Below the pieces are notes generated by a model that was not told where the DNA came from, made no database searches, and saw nothing but the letters and a program-made list of their open reading frames with translations. DNA of 16,212 nt from assembly GCA_963591145.1 (NCBI GenBank), contig CAVARE010000079.1, positions 1 through 16,212 on the forward strand. Reading direction: 5' to 3'. The position numbers were made by a program, and so were the translations under genes. Of this stretch, positions 6,951 through 14,437 are shown in pieces. Each line of letters begins with the position of its first letter. The first letter of the stretch is position 1. This DNA comes from RGIG5612 sp963591145. Its GTDB lineage: Bacteria > Bacillota > Clostridia > Lachnospirales > Lachnospiraceae.

Positions 6951-7069
6951 AATCGTCAACAGGCTGCTGACGATTTGGCAATATCCGAAAACTGTCAATA
7001 AGCCGTTGACGATAGACAGAGAATCGGAATAGAGACGTCAGATCATTTTCGTGAGGTCACGAAGATGAT
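6951..7069. repeat. Cluster of hairpins between the convergent vorC and kinase genes
   Basis: AATCGTCA (6951-6958) pairs with TGACGATT (6968-6975). A weaker CTGTC...GACAG arrangement follows at 6992-7019. Then ATCAT-T-TTCGTGA (7042-7054) pairs with TCACGAA-G-ATGAT (7057-7069) over 13 pairs including one G-T wobble. The word TGACGAT or its complement recurs in the stretch. None of the stems is followed by a T run on either strand, so ordinary terminators are not supported. No gene is present in 6838-7112. Confidence 0.45.
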
Positions 7070-7112
7070 AACTGTGAGTAAGGGTGCACAACGAACGTTC
7101 AGAACAGAATAA

Positions 7113-8491
7113 TTAAATGGTAATCGTAACCTTGGTTCCAATGTTAGGTTTGCTTTCGAAAGTTATAGTTCCATTATGCAAATTAATTATTTTGGCTGCT
7201 ATAAATAATCCTAGTCCGGAACCTCCCTCGGAACGAGAGCGAGCCTTATCAACTCTGTAAAATGCATCTGTAATATGTGATAGAGCTTCTTCGGACATCC
7301 CTTTTCCGTTATCTTCTATAACTATCAAAGTGTGGGAATCAACACAGGTCTGATTAAGAGTGATTATAGGTGGTTTAAGCTGGGAATTTTCCATTACAGC
7401 CTTTCTTGCGTTATCAAGGATATTTATAAGTACGGTTTTGATATAATCAATATCCATTTCACATAGTCCGATTTCGGTATGAACAGACAAGAGGATACCT
7501 TTGTCTTTATATATTCGTTCAAGACCTCCGACGATATCGTTGATAATCAGGGCGGGATTAACTCGACGTTTATCTAATTGTGTATTTTCTGCAACAAATA
7601 AATCCAATAACTTCATAGACATAGATTCTAATCTTTGTGCTTCAGCATGTATATAATTAAGCGCCTCAGTACTATCACTGGAATTCAATTGCTGAGATTG
7701 AAGCAGTTCGGTATATCCAATGATAGAAGTCATCGGAGTTTTTAATTCGTGTGAAAAAGCCTCCATGAATTGGTCTTTGGCTTCTGCTTCTTCTTCAAGT
7801 TTATGCATGTTTTCCTCTATTTGGGAAGCCATGGAGTTAAAATGTCTTGATAAAATCCCTAGCTCATCTTTGGAAGTGGAAGCCAAACGATATGAAAGAT
7901 TCCCGTTTTCAATCTGAGCAGTTGCAGAGACCAATAGAGATAAAGGCTTCAAGAGCCGGGATGAAATTGCCCAGGACAATAAAATTGCCAGTAATATAAT
8001 TATCAGAAAAATATATATAGAAATTTCTGCTAGCAATTCTTGATTATCTACGATGTAGGTAATATCCGTCATAGTGTATAACTGATAAGTATGATTTGCT
8101 ATTAACAGGGGCTCATTAATTTGAATATAATATACATCATTGGAAACAATCAGTTTACAGTAATCCGACGATTCAGATATTAATGGCAGTAATTCGTCAG
8201 AACTTGAATATAAGACACTCCCGTAATCAAGAACAAAAACTGCCTTGAACGGCTGATTTGCAGAGATATTTTTTGCGATTTCTTTTATGAATTCACTATC
8301 TGGATATTCAGCTTTAAAAAAAGCTGAATAGAATCACACAAGGAAGAGGATGTGCTTTTAGCAATTTGCTCTGCCTTCTTCACGTTTAGATTGTAATTTT
8401 TTGAGATTAATATAGAGAATCCTGCGCCAAACAAAACAATGACGAGCAGCACAGTAGTAATTATTAATTTAAATTGAAAACGCATAAGCAT
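7113..8491 (-). pseudogene. Sensor histidine kinase, reading frame split by a one-base shift
   Basis: This is a membrane sensor kinase partnered with the response regulator directly upstream. The gene is in two frames: an N-terminal part (8491 to the TAA at 8285) and the rest, which continues uninterrupted in the next frame from the T run at 8316-8322. Adding one T gives a 459-residue protein of normal layout: TM1 at 8-30, an extracellular sensor of about 120 residues, TM2 at about 157-178, HAMP, H-box FSHELKTP with His248, N-box with Asn361, G1 DNGKG at 394-398 and GSGLGLF at 424-430. All catalytic motifs are intact and the intervening 210 bases still read as protein, so any inactivation is recent, or else the shift is bridged in the cell or is a sequence error. 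It starts 8 bases after the regulator's stop. Without correction the product ends after 68 residues, before any kinase domain. Confidence 0.88.
8305..8330 (-). other. Slippery T run inside an 11-bp hairpin at the kinase frameshift
   Basis: On the coding strand the seven-T run reads CAG CTT TTT TTA AAG, so T TTT TTA sits in the zero frame. This is a classical -1 slippery heptamer, and a -1 slip enters the frame that encodes the rest of the kinase. The run lies in a perfect inverted repeat: TATTCAGCTTT (8305-8315) and AAAGCTGAATA (8320-8330) around a 4-base loop. Classical frameshift signals place the structure 5-9 bases after the heptamer, which is not the case here. Confidence 0.6.
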
Positions 8492-8499
8492 CTACTTTC

Positions 8500-9153
8500 T
8501 TATATTACTAATCTATATCCTACCTTATTTACTGTTTGTAGTTCTTTTTGAAGACCAGCTTTTTTTCGGAGTCGCTGAACGTGAAGATCTACTGTTTTTG
8601 TTTCAAATTCCAATTCACCACCCCATACTTTTTCATAAATATAATCTCTATATAGTGCTGTATTTGGCGTTTTACAAAAAAGAAGCAATAATTCAAATTC
8701 TATAGGTGTTAATTTAATTAATTCATTATTGCGTTTTACAATCATAGATTTGGAATTAACAATTAATCCATTTATATTGTAAACATCGGAAATTTTGTTA
8801 AAACGACGGCATACTACTTCTACGCGTGCAATTAACTCTGCAATGGCAAAAGGTTTGACAATATAATCTTCAGCTCCTAGGCGCAGCCCCTTTACACGAT
8901 CAGAAACCGAAGATTTGGCGGTCAGAAAAATCACGGGGATATTATATTCTTTTATATATTCGAATAGTTCAAAGCCATTAACTTCAGGAAGCATTATATC
9001 CAATAGAATCAGGTCATAGTCGGATGAATTAAATTTATCAATGGCTATAGCTGCAGTTTCTGCTATATCACAAAAGTATCCGGCATTTGTCAGACTTAAT
9101 TTAATCAGATTAAGAATTGGCATTTCGTCATCTACAGCCAAAATTTTTATCAT
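8500..9153 (-). CDS. OmpR/PhoB-family two-component response regulator
   Basis: This cytosolic regulator takes phosphate from the kinase encoded just downstream and binds DNA through a winged helix. The receiver domain (about 1-120) shows the acidic pair Asp8-Asp9, the phospho-acceptor Asp52 in LILLDIMLPEVNG, Thr78 in FLTAK, and Lys100 in VKPF. The C-terminal winged-helix domain (about 130-217) contains LTPIEFELL, the recognition-helix region KTVDLHVQRLRKK and the ending TVNKVGYRL. I chose ATG 9153 because GGAGG ends 5 bases before it; a TTG at 9165 would include that site in the gene. The 217 residues fit the family. The divergent lipoprotein/ABC operon across the shared intergenic region, which carries 11-bp direct repeats, is the likely target, possibly with autoregulation. 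Confidence 0.95.
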   Translation of the reverse strand: MIKILAVDDEMPILNLIKLSLTNAGYFCDIAETAAIAIDKFNSSDYDLILLDIMLPEVNGFELFEYIKEYNIPVIFLTAKSSVSDRVKGLRLGAEDYIVKPFAIAELIARVEVVCRRFNKISDVYNINGLIVNSKSMIVKRNNELIKLTPIEFELLLLFCKTPNTALYRDYIYEKVWGGELEFETKTVDLHVQRLRKKAGLQKELQTVNKVGYRLVI

Positions 9154-9207
9154 AATGTCCTCCAAAGTATATAGCGAATATTAATAAGAAAACGCAAGAT
9201 AATGTTA

Positions 9208-9240
9208 CATCAAAAAAGCATCAAAAAAACATCAGGGATG
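9208..9240. promoter_or_regulatory. Three 11-bp direct repeats, probable response-regulator binding site
   Basis: CATCAAAAAAG (9208), CATCAAAAAAA (9219) and CATCAGGGATG (9230) place CATCA at exact 11-bp steps, one helical turn. The first two units agree at 10 of 11 positions and the third keeps only the CATCA core. OmpR/PhoB-type regulators bind tandem direct repeats with this spacing. The site is 55 bases upstream of the regulator gene and about 180 upstream of the lipoprotein gene, in the divergent intergenic region. I could not place -35/-10 boxes for either side with confidence. Confidence 0.6.
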
Positions 9241-9378
9241 AAAAAAGTCTGAAGCTATTATGATGAGTGGTGGATAACTTCCTGATGATTGCAGATTTTA
9301 CAATAAATCTAACTAGTTGTGAAGTGCATATGTTTTTTGTTGGGCACCTTGATGAAAATTCATGGCTATTTTAAATTT

Positions 9379-9407
9379 CCCCCTGCAGGTGTATGCCTGG
9401 CAGGGGG
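9379..9407 (+). promoter_or_regulatory. Strong 5'-UTR hairpin abutting the lipoprotein ribosome binding site
   Basis: CCCCCTGCAGG (9379-9389) pairs with CCT-g-GCAGGGGG (9396-9407) over 11 base pairs with one bulged G and a 6-base loop. It ends three bases before AAAGGAGG (9410-9417), the binding site of the lipoprotein gene. No T run follows. Such a GC-rich stem in an AT-rich region suggests translational control or mRNA 5'-end protection; this is inferred. Confidence 0.55.
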
Positions 9408-9421
9408 ATAAAGGAGGAAAT

Positions 9422-10498
9422 ATGAAGCTTAAGCTGGTTGTGTTAGTAATCATGGCAGTGGGGTTGCTTTCGTCATGTGGAATATCTGAAGAAAGAAGCG
9501 GTAGAACCTTGACCGAAAATAATAATGAAATGAATGATGAGTTTTTAACTGTTAACTCGGGGAACACTGGCGCAACAGAACTGGGGAATAATATTTTTAT
9601 ATCATGTGAATTACCTGACTATCAGTCAATAAAATTATTCGATGCATCATTGGGAATGGGTACAAATATTGATTTGCTGTCGTTATTTAAAAGTAAACCC
9701 GATGTAAAACAGGACCCACAGTCTGGTTATATACAATTTTCATGCGGAAGTGAAAAAGGTGCGCTGAGTAATGAAACTGGTTTTGGATATTATTGTACAG
9801 AGGAAGGCAATAAGTTGGATTCCTGGGCAGGTCAACTTAGTAATGACGTGCATTTTTTTGACGAATATAAATTTACAGATGAAAATTTTTTCATGAGTAT
9901 TGAAAATGCCAAGGAAAATATTTTGAGCGCATTGACTAATATGGGAATAGGAGAATGCAGTTTGGAGTTATATCCTGTAACCGAGGAAATATTTAATTTC
10001 TATTGCGATTATTATGATGAAAATTTATTGATGGATCAGAATGATAGAAATTCTGAAGATCTGTTTGGAAAATATGAAGAATTTTATTTCGTTAAAGGGC
10101 GCTTTTTAATCAATGATGTTCCGATTTTTGATAATGATGCAGGAAATATAGATAACGGAAGTGCTATATTTGGAAGTTCTTTCAGAGCCATTTATACTGA
10201 GAACGGACTTGAAGCAATCTGGATAATAAATCATTATGAAGTAAAGAAAATAACTTCAGAAGATTGTCAGATTCTTTCTAATGAAGAGATCCTAAATCAA
10301 TTAAAATCGGTAATTGAAAATTCATTTCTGACCGATCCGATAACAATCAATAAGATAAATTTAGTATATATACCAATCCCTCAAAATTCGTTGGAGGAAC
10401 TTTATACGGAATATATTATGACTCCAGCATGGGAGTTTACTGATGAGAATGGCGATAATTGGTACATAAATGCGATAACGGGACAGGAAGTTGTATGA
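9422..10498 (+). CDS. Lipoprotein encoded with the ABC exporter, possible YycI/PepSY-like C-terminal domain
   Basis: This 358-residue protein is predicted to be anchored to the outside of the membrane. A lysine-containing N terminus, a hydrophobic stretch and the lipobox LSSC with Cys19 form a lipoprotein signal peptide, followed by a Ser/Asn/Glu-rich linker. AAAGGAGG lies 4 bases before ATG 9422; an in-frame ATG at 9362 would add 20 residues and displace the signal peptide. The C-terminal ~50 residues (LVYIPIP ... PAWEF ... WYINAITGQEV) resemble the ending of YycI-like and related proteins, which have PepSY-like folds and often regulate sensor kinases; this resemblance is by eye. The stop overlaps the next start (ATGA). 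It could be a co-sensor for the divergent kinase or a substrate-trapping immunity lipoprotein for the exporter. No named family is recognised. Confidence 0.85.
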   Translation: MKLKLVVLVIMAVGLLSSCGISEERSGRTLTENNNEMNDEFLTVNSGNTGATELGNNIFISCELPDYQSIKLFDASLGMGTNIDLLSLFKSKPDVKQDPQSGYIQFSCGSEKGALSNETGFGYYCTEEGNKLDSWAGQLSNDVHFFDEYKFTDENFFMSIENAKENILSALTNMGIGECSLELYPVTEEIFNFYCDYYDENLLMDQNDRNSEDLFGKYEEFYFVKGRFLINDVPIFDNDAGNIDNGSAIFGSSFRAIYTENGLEAIWIINHYEVKKITSEDCQILSNEEILNQLKSVIENSFLTDPITINKINLVYIPIPQNSLEELYTEYIMTPAWEFTDENGDNWYINAITGQEVV

Positions 10499-11331
10499 TG
10501 AAAATCAAAAGATGTATATACCTTTCATTAGCATATGTTCAGAATTCTGTCCGATCATGGTATTTTATTGCGGCGGTAGTATTATATTTTATAATTTTAT
10601 TTATGTCCACGTATAGCGATTTTAACAGTTCGGGGTCTGCGGGTGCAATATATTTTCTTCATTATGCATTTATGAATGGCAGTACCAGTTATTTTTTACC
10701 GGTTATATGTGCACTGGCGGCATCAACAGTGTTTTGTAGAGAATGGAAGTCGGGATATCTAATTTTTACATACACACGGGCCGGACGTGGGGTTTATGTA
10801 GCTTCGTTGCATTTTTCAGCCGCATTTGTAGCCTTTTTGGTATCGATAATAGGAACCTGCGTTTATTTTGCGGTAATATGCACAAGATTCCCCGTCATCA
10901 GTGCAGATATTGATTTGCAGAATATAATAAGCACGTATGCCAATGGTGGGCTTCTAAAAGAAAATAAGGTCTTTTTATTTGTTGCGATATCTATTATTAC
11001 ACAGGCAAGTCTTGATGCTTTACTTTCTTCTTCCGCGGTGTTTGCTGCTTTGGCATTTCCTGATCCGTATCTGACAACAGTTTCACCAATGGTTATATAT
11101 ATAGTTGTCACCAATGTTATGAGTTTGATAGGTTTGCCGCGTATGATTAATCCATATTATGTTTTTAGCGGATATAAATATGTGAACATCGCATTTGGAG
11201 ATACGGGTAGTAATTCATTTCATTTGATCGCGGGAGTTTATCCGATTTTGTTTGCAATTGCCTGGATAATAATGCTTTCAATAATAATGGGTATTCTAAT
11301 AAATAGGAAATATGAAAGGAGAGAGGTTTGA
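10495..11331 (+). CDS. Membrane subunit of an ABC-2-type exporter (first permease)
   Basis: This is a 278-residue integral membrane protein with about six hydrophobic segments: near residues 22-42 after a short basic N terminus, 60-80, 95-122, 152-175, 190-212, and a last one ending about ten residues before the charged C terminus RKYERREV. I chose ATG 10495 (start overlapping the lipoprotein stop as ATGA) because AGGAAG ends 4 bases before it; ATG 10498 is almost equally good. The frame extends upstream to 10459, but that part lies within the lipoprotein gene. The short loops and absence of large extracytoplasmic domains fit ABC-2/LanE-LanG or BcrB-like permeases rather than FtsX-like ones. 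It is likely to form a heteromeric channel with the next gene's product and to be driven by the ATPase encoded at 12248-12880. Confidence 0.82.
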   Translation: MMKIKRCIYLSLAYVQNSVRSWYFIAAVVLYFIILFMSTYSDFNSSGSAGAIYFLHYAFMNGSTSYFLPVICALAASTVFCREWKSGYLIFTYTRAGRGVYVASLHFSAAFVAFLVSIIGTCVYFAVICTRFPVISADIDLQNIISTYANGGLLKENKVFLFVAISIITQASLDALLSSSAVFAALAFPDPYLTTVSPMVIYIVVTNVMSLIGLPRMINPYYVFSGYKYVNIAFGDTGSNSFHLIAGVYPILFAIAWIIMLSIIMGILINRKYERREV

Positions 11332-12173
11332 AAAAAATTTTAACTGTTTCAGGTAGTTATGTAATTCAAAATCTTTTTTCAGCTAAAATGTTAGCATCAC
11401 TCATTATAATTATAGCGGCGATATATCTAAGAGCAAATCCGCTTCTGTATTATTCAGATTATCTTGGATACAATATCAATTTTGGAATGATTGCTTTTAT
11501 TATCTCAGACTCTTTCGTCTTGACAGTTATATTTGTCGCCATTGTTTTTATATTTTCAGATATCCCATTTAAAAATCCAAAACAATATTTCATATTGACA
11601 AGAATGGGCAGAAGGAAATGGATATTAGCGCACGTGATCTATGCAATTACTATTAGTGCGATAGTGGTAATTGTAATCATAGGAACATTTGCATTAATAC
11701 TAAGAGGACATATTTATTTCGGTAATAGCTGGGGGAAAATTGTATCCTCTATTGCCAGGAATACATTTGCGACTGAATCTGGAATAAATATTCTTATTTA
11801 CGAAGAAACATTGGCTTCGATTGGTCCGCGTACTGCAATTGCGTGGACGCTGGTAAACTCTTTAATGATTTTCTTTATGTTTGGAAATATTTGTATCTCT
11901 TTTAATTTATGCATAAATGAATATATGGGGACGATTATGTGTGGTATATTTGTGTTTTTGCATTTGCTCAGATCGTTTAATCCTGATTTCTTTATGACTT
12001 ATATTTCGCCAATTGATTGGATCAGCATCAATAATATTGATGTGCGCGGCAACTCAGCGATGCCAGATTGGTATTTTCCTATTTTTGTATATTTCGCGGT
12101 AGCAATCTGCATTTGCACATTAAATATTTATGTCACAAGTAAAAAAAGCAAAATAATTGAAAAAATATTGTGA
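11328..12173 (+). CDS. Membrane subunit of an ABC-2-type exporter (second permease), TTG start
   Basis: This is a 281-residue integral membrane protein with about six hydrophobic segments (approximate residues 19-35, 50-77, 98-125, 164-192, 200-218 and 241-265) and a lysine-rich C terminus KSKIIEKIL. The start is a TTG at 11328 that overlaps the preceding TGA by four bases, supported by AAAGGAGAGAGG directly upstream; no ATG fits. It has the same length and layout as the preceding permease but little obvious identity by eye, so the pair probably forms a heterodimer, as LanE and LanG do. A 74-base gap precedes the ATPase gene. Confidence 0.8.
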   Translation: MKKILTVSGSYVIQNLFSAKMLASLIIIIAAIYLRANPLLYYSDYLGYNINFGMIAFIISDSFVLTVIFVAIVFIFSDIPFKNPKQYFILTRMGRRKWILAHVIYAITISAIVVIVIIGTFALILRGHIYFGNSWGKIVSSIARNTFATESGINILIYEETLASIGPRTAIAWTLVNSLMIFFMFGNICISFNLCINEYMGTIMCGIFVFLHLLRSFNPDFFMTYISPIDWISINNIDVRGNSAMPDWYFPIFVYFAVAICICTLNIYVTSKKSKIIEKIL

Positions 12174-12247
12174 GTTATTATAAAAACAATGAATTTAAAG
12201 GGACAACTGATTATTAGCCTGGGTCGGGCTCTGAAGGGGAAGATAAA

Positions 12248-12880
12248 ATGTCATATATAGAAGTAATAGATGTGAATAAGACTATTAATAAAATTCAGCT
12301 AATTAATAATGTTTCACTTTCAATTAATAAGGGTGAAGCTATAGGACTGGTTGGAAATAATGGATCGGGAAAAACTGTATTGATGAAATTGATAAGTGGA
12401 CTTTTTTCACCGTCAAGCGGAAATATAGTTATTGACGGTAAGAGACTTGGAAAAGATATAACTTTTCCAGAAAACATGGGATTGATGATAGAAACACCTG
12501 GATTTATCGCGGCATATAGCGGATATAGAAACTTAAAACTTTTGGCAGATATAAAACGAAAAATACGTAAACAAGATGTGCGTATGGCAATGGAAACGGT
12601 AGGATTGGATCCTGATGAAAAAAAACATGTGTCAAAATATTCGCTTGGTATGAGACAAAGGCTTGCCATCGCCCAGGCCATAATGGAAAATCCACAACTG
12701 CTTATTCTTGATGAACCGTTTAATGGTCTTGACAGAAATGGCGTAGAAGAAATGAGAAAATTGATGTGTAGCCTAAAAGAATCAGGAAAGACCATATTAT
12801 TATCTTCACATTCTAAAGAAGATATAAAACTTATATGTGATAGAGTATATACAATGGAAGATGGAAGAATATTCGGTTGA
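12248..12880 (+). CDS. ABC transporter ATPase subunit, BcrA/LanF-like
   Basis: This ATPase powers the two membrane proteins encoded upstream. The 210 residues contain Walker A GNNGSGKT (36-43), the segment MGLMIETPGF (77-86) where bacitracin- and lantibiotic-type exporters carry a characteristic IExPxF motif around the Q-loop position (here Glu82), signature YSLGMRQR (131-138), Walker B LLILDEP (151-157), D-loop NGLD (159-162) and the switch His188 in SSHS. It is slightly short at the C terminus compared with typical members (230 or more residues). AAGGGGAAG precedes the ATG. The variant Q-loop motif supports the antimicrobial-peptide export/immunity family over nutrient import. The T-rich stretch directly after the stop is not preceded by a convincing hairpin. 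Confidence 0.93.
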   Translation: MSYIEVIDVNKTINKIQLINNVSLSINKGEAIGLVGNNGSGKTVLMKLISGLFSPSSGNIVIDGKRLGKDITFPENMGLMIETPGFIAAYSGYRNLKLLADIKRKIRKQDVRMAMETVGLDPDEKKHVSKYSLGMRQRLAIAQAIMENPQLLILDEPFNGLDRNGVEEMRKLMCSLKESGKTILLSSHSKEDIKLICDRVYTMEDGRIFG

Positions 12881-13157
12881 TTTTTTTGGTTTTTCGGAGT
12901 CACTGCTAATTCTAGCGAGGTCTTGCTATTTTCAGGGAAATAGTAGCCATGGGGCAAATCAATGGCCATGGTTATGCATCTATAATAAGATTATATAATG
13001 GTATGGATAGAAAAAGAGATGTAATTGTGCAATACTTTATTGTAGCCGATTAGTCTTCGGCTGGGCGGGTGTTGAATACGATAATCGTGAAAATGAAAGT
13101 TGATTGTTGGGTTATATTTGACGTCTGCGCCATATATTCGGAGGAGGGAATGCTGCA
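12881..13157. other. Intergenic region between the ABC operon and the URO-D gene
   Basis: I see no well-supported gene. It holds a T-rich tract right after the ATPase stop, two CCATGG palindromes about 20 bases apart (near 12948 and 12965), and a short hairpin AGCCGA-ttagtct-TCGGCT near 13044-13062. One 34-codon reading frame from ATG 12949 to 13053 lacks a well-spaced ribosome binding site and is not called. The promoter of the next gene should lie here, and GGAGGAGGG at its end is that gene's ribosome binding site. Confidence 0.4.
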
Positions 13158-14222
13158 GTGCAATATAATAAGATACCATTTGATGAAGAAGAAATGAAAT
13201 CGGACCTGGTATACAGATCGATGATTCCAGGGGAACCAGATATATTAAGACCACGATATCCCGTATCGGTGTTAGAAAATCTGGAGAGAACCCGGGCAGG
13301 GGAGCCGGTATGGCTTCCGAGCGATACAGAATTTTTCATGTTCGCTCCAGCCACAATTGTTGAAAATATCGCCAGAGGCATGGTTATAGATACGAAGAGA
13401 ATTGATCGCGCACAATTAGGCGGCAAGGATTTCTTCGGCGTGGAATGGGTATATATGCCAGAGTCAAGGGGCTCGATGGTCAAGCCTGGATCTCCGCTGC
13501 TGGAGGAGGCCGGCGAATGGCGCGATAAGGTTATATTTCCAGACATTTCACAATGGGACTGGGAAGACTGCGCAGAGCGCAATAAAGCACTCTTGAGCCA
13601 GGACAGGCCGATTAAGATGACGATCTATACAGGATTTTTCGAACGACTGGTTTCGTTTATGGACATGGAAGGGGCACTCATTGCATTGATTGACGAGGAT
13701 CAGCAAGAGGATGTTAAGGAACTCTTCGATAGGCTTGCGGATTTTTATATAGAACTGATCCGATACATGAAGAAGTATTTCAATTTCGATCTGCTGTGGT
13801 TTCATGATGACTGGGGATCTCAGCGCGCGCCGATGTTTTCATATGATACTGTAGAAGAAATGATAGTGCCTTATCTTAAGAAGGTGGTTAGTGCTGCGCA
13901 TGAGCTGGGAATTATATTCGAATTTCACAGCTGCGGCAACGTAGAGCAATTAGTGCCATGCATGATTGAGGCTGGAGCAGACCTGTGGGATGGCCAGGGC
14001 ATGAATGATAAAGTTATGTTGTCTCAGAAATATAAGGGGCAGATCGTGGTGGAAGTCGAGGCGTTGCTGGAAGAGAATGTGTCAGAGCAGGAAATACGAG
14101 AATATATAAGAGATCTGCTTGATAAATATGATCCCGGAATATTCCTGGGCAAGACATTTAAGTCAGATCCTAAGATCACACCGATAGCATATGAAATGTC
14201 GCGAAGGAAATATTTGGGATAG
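13158..14222 (+). CDS. Uroporphyrinogen decarboxylase (URO-D) superfamily protein, probable methyltransferase-like
   Basis: This 354-residue soluble protein has a URO-D-type TIM barrel. Visible motifs are TIYTGFFERLVSFMDMEGAL (155-174), LLWFHDDWGSQRAPMFS around 212-228, and a C-terminal-half HSCGN (His257, Cys259) with Cys268 nearby. His-x-Cys is part of the zinc site in the methyltransferase branch (MtaA-like enzymes that move methyl groups from corrinoid proteins to a thiol). The later Cys expected in MtaA is absent, so zinc binding is uncertain. The start is GTG 13158, preceded by GGAGGAGGG; the nearby ATG 13150 is out of frame. No corrinoid protein, heme or cobalamin gene is adjacent, so haem-pathway HemE activity is unlikely and the substrate is unknown. 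It appears to be a single-gene unit, although it points the same way as the ABC operon 277 bases upstream. Confidence 0.85.
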   Translation: MQYNKIPFDEEEMKSDLVYRSMIPGEPDILRPRYPVSVLENLERTRAGEPVWLPSDTEFFMFAPATIVENIARGMVIDTKRIDRAQLGGKDFFGVEWVYMPESRGSMVKPGSPLLEEAGEWRDKVIFPDISQWDWEDCAERNKALLSQDRPIKMTIYTGFFERLVSFMDMEGALIALIDEDQQEDVKELFDRLADFYIELIRYMKKYFNFDLLWFHDDWGSQRAPMFSYDTVEEMIVPYLKKVVSAAHELGIIFEFHSCGNVEQLVPCMIEAGADLWDGQGMNDKVMLSQKYKGQIVVEVEALLEENVSEQEIREYIRDLLDKYDPGIFLGKTFKSDPKITPIAYEMSRRKYLG

Positions 14223-14383
14223 GCATGTGGGATAGGGTATGCAGTTGAGCAGGCTCGTTAATTTACATGCAGATTTATCTTGTCGGCTGGGGCTTTAAAA
14301 CTAACTATATTGGTAAAGTCGTTTTAGAACAGCATGCCAGCGATTCATGGCATAGCTTCGGACAAAATATAAAGTGATAAGTG
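14223..14383. other. Convergent intergenic region after the URO-D gene
   Basis: No gene is seen. A 6-bp hairpin ATGCCA-gcgattca-TGGCAT (14334-14353) is the only structure noticed and lacks a T run. Readthrough from the URO-D gene would meet the strong hairpin at 14390-14428. Confidence 0.35.
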
Positions 14384-14428
14384 AAAAAATTGGGATTGCT
14401 GCGCACGAACGTGCTCTCGCAATCCCAA
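14384..14428 (-). terminator. Rho-independent terminator of the DUF1846 gene
   Basis: Read on the minus strand, TTGGGATTGC (14428-14419) pairs with GCAATCCCAA (14399-14390), with an inner stem GCACG/CGTGC, and the stem is followed directly by a run of six T (14389-14384). It begins 9 bases after the gene's stop codon. Confidence 0.92.
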
Positions 14429-14437
14429 TGTCATCTC

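Noticed and set aside
7042..7069. 13-bp hairpin as a terminator for the minus-strand kinase operon
   Set aside because: No T run follows on the minus strand (the sequence continues CTGACGTCTC), so a rho-independent terminator is not supported.
8305..8330. Classical programmed ribosomal frameshift (heptamer plus downstream stimulator)
   Set aside because: The heptamer is right, but the hairpin contains it instead of following it at 5-9 bases, and no upstream Shine-Dalgarno-like stimulator stands out. It is kept only as one of several explanations.
9362..9421. Upstream ATG at 9362 as start of the lipoprotein
   Set aside because: It would place 20 extra residues before the signal peptide and has no ribosome binding site, whereas ATG 9422 is preceded by AAAGGAGG and starts a normal lipoprotein signal.
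12949..13053. Small plus-strand ORF of 34 codons after the ABC ATPase gene
   Set aside because: The only AGGGA is about 12 bases from the ATG, there is no recognisable motif or signal sequence, and an ORF of this length is expected by chance.
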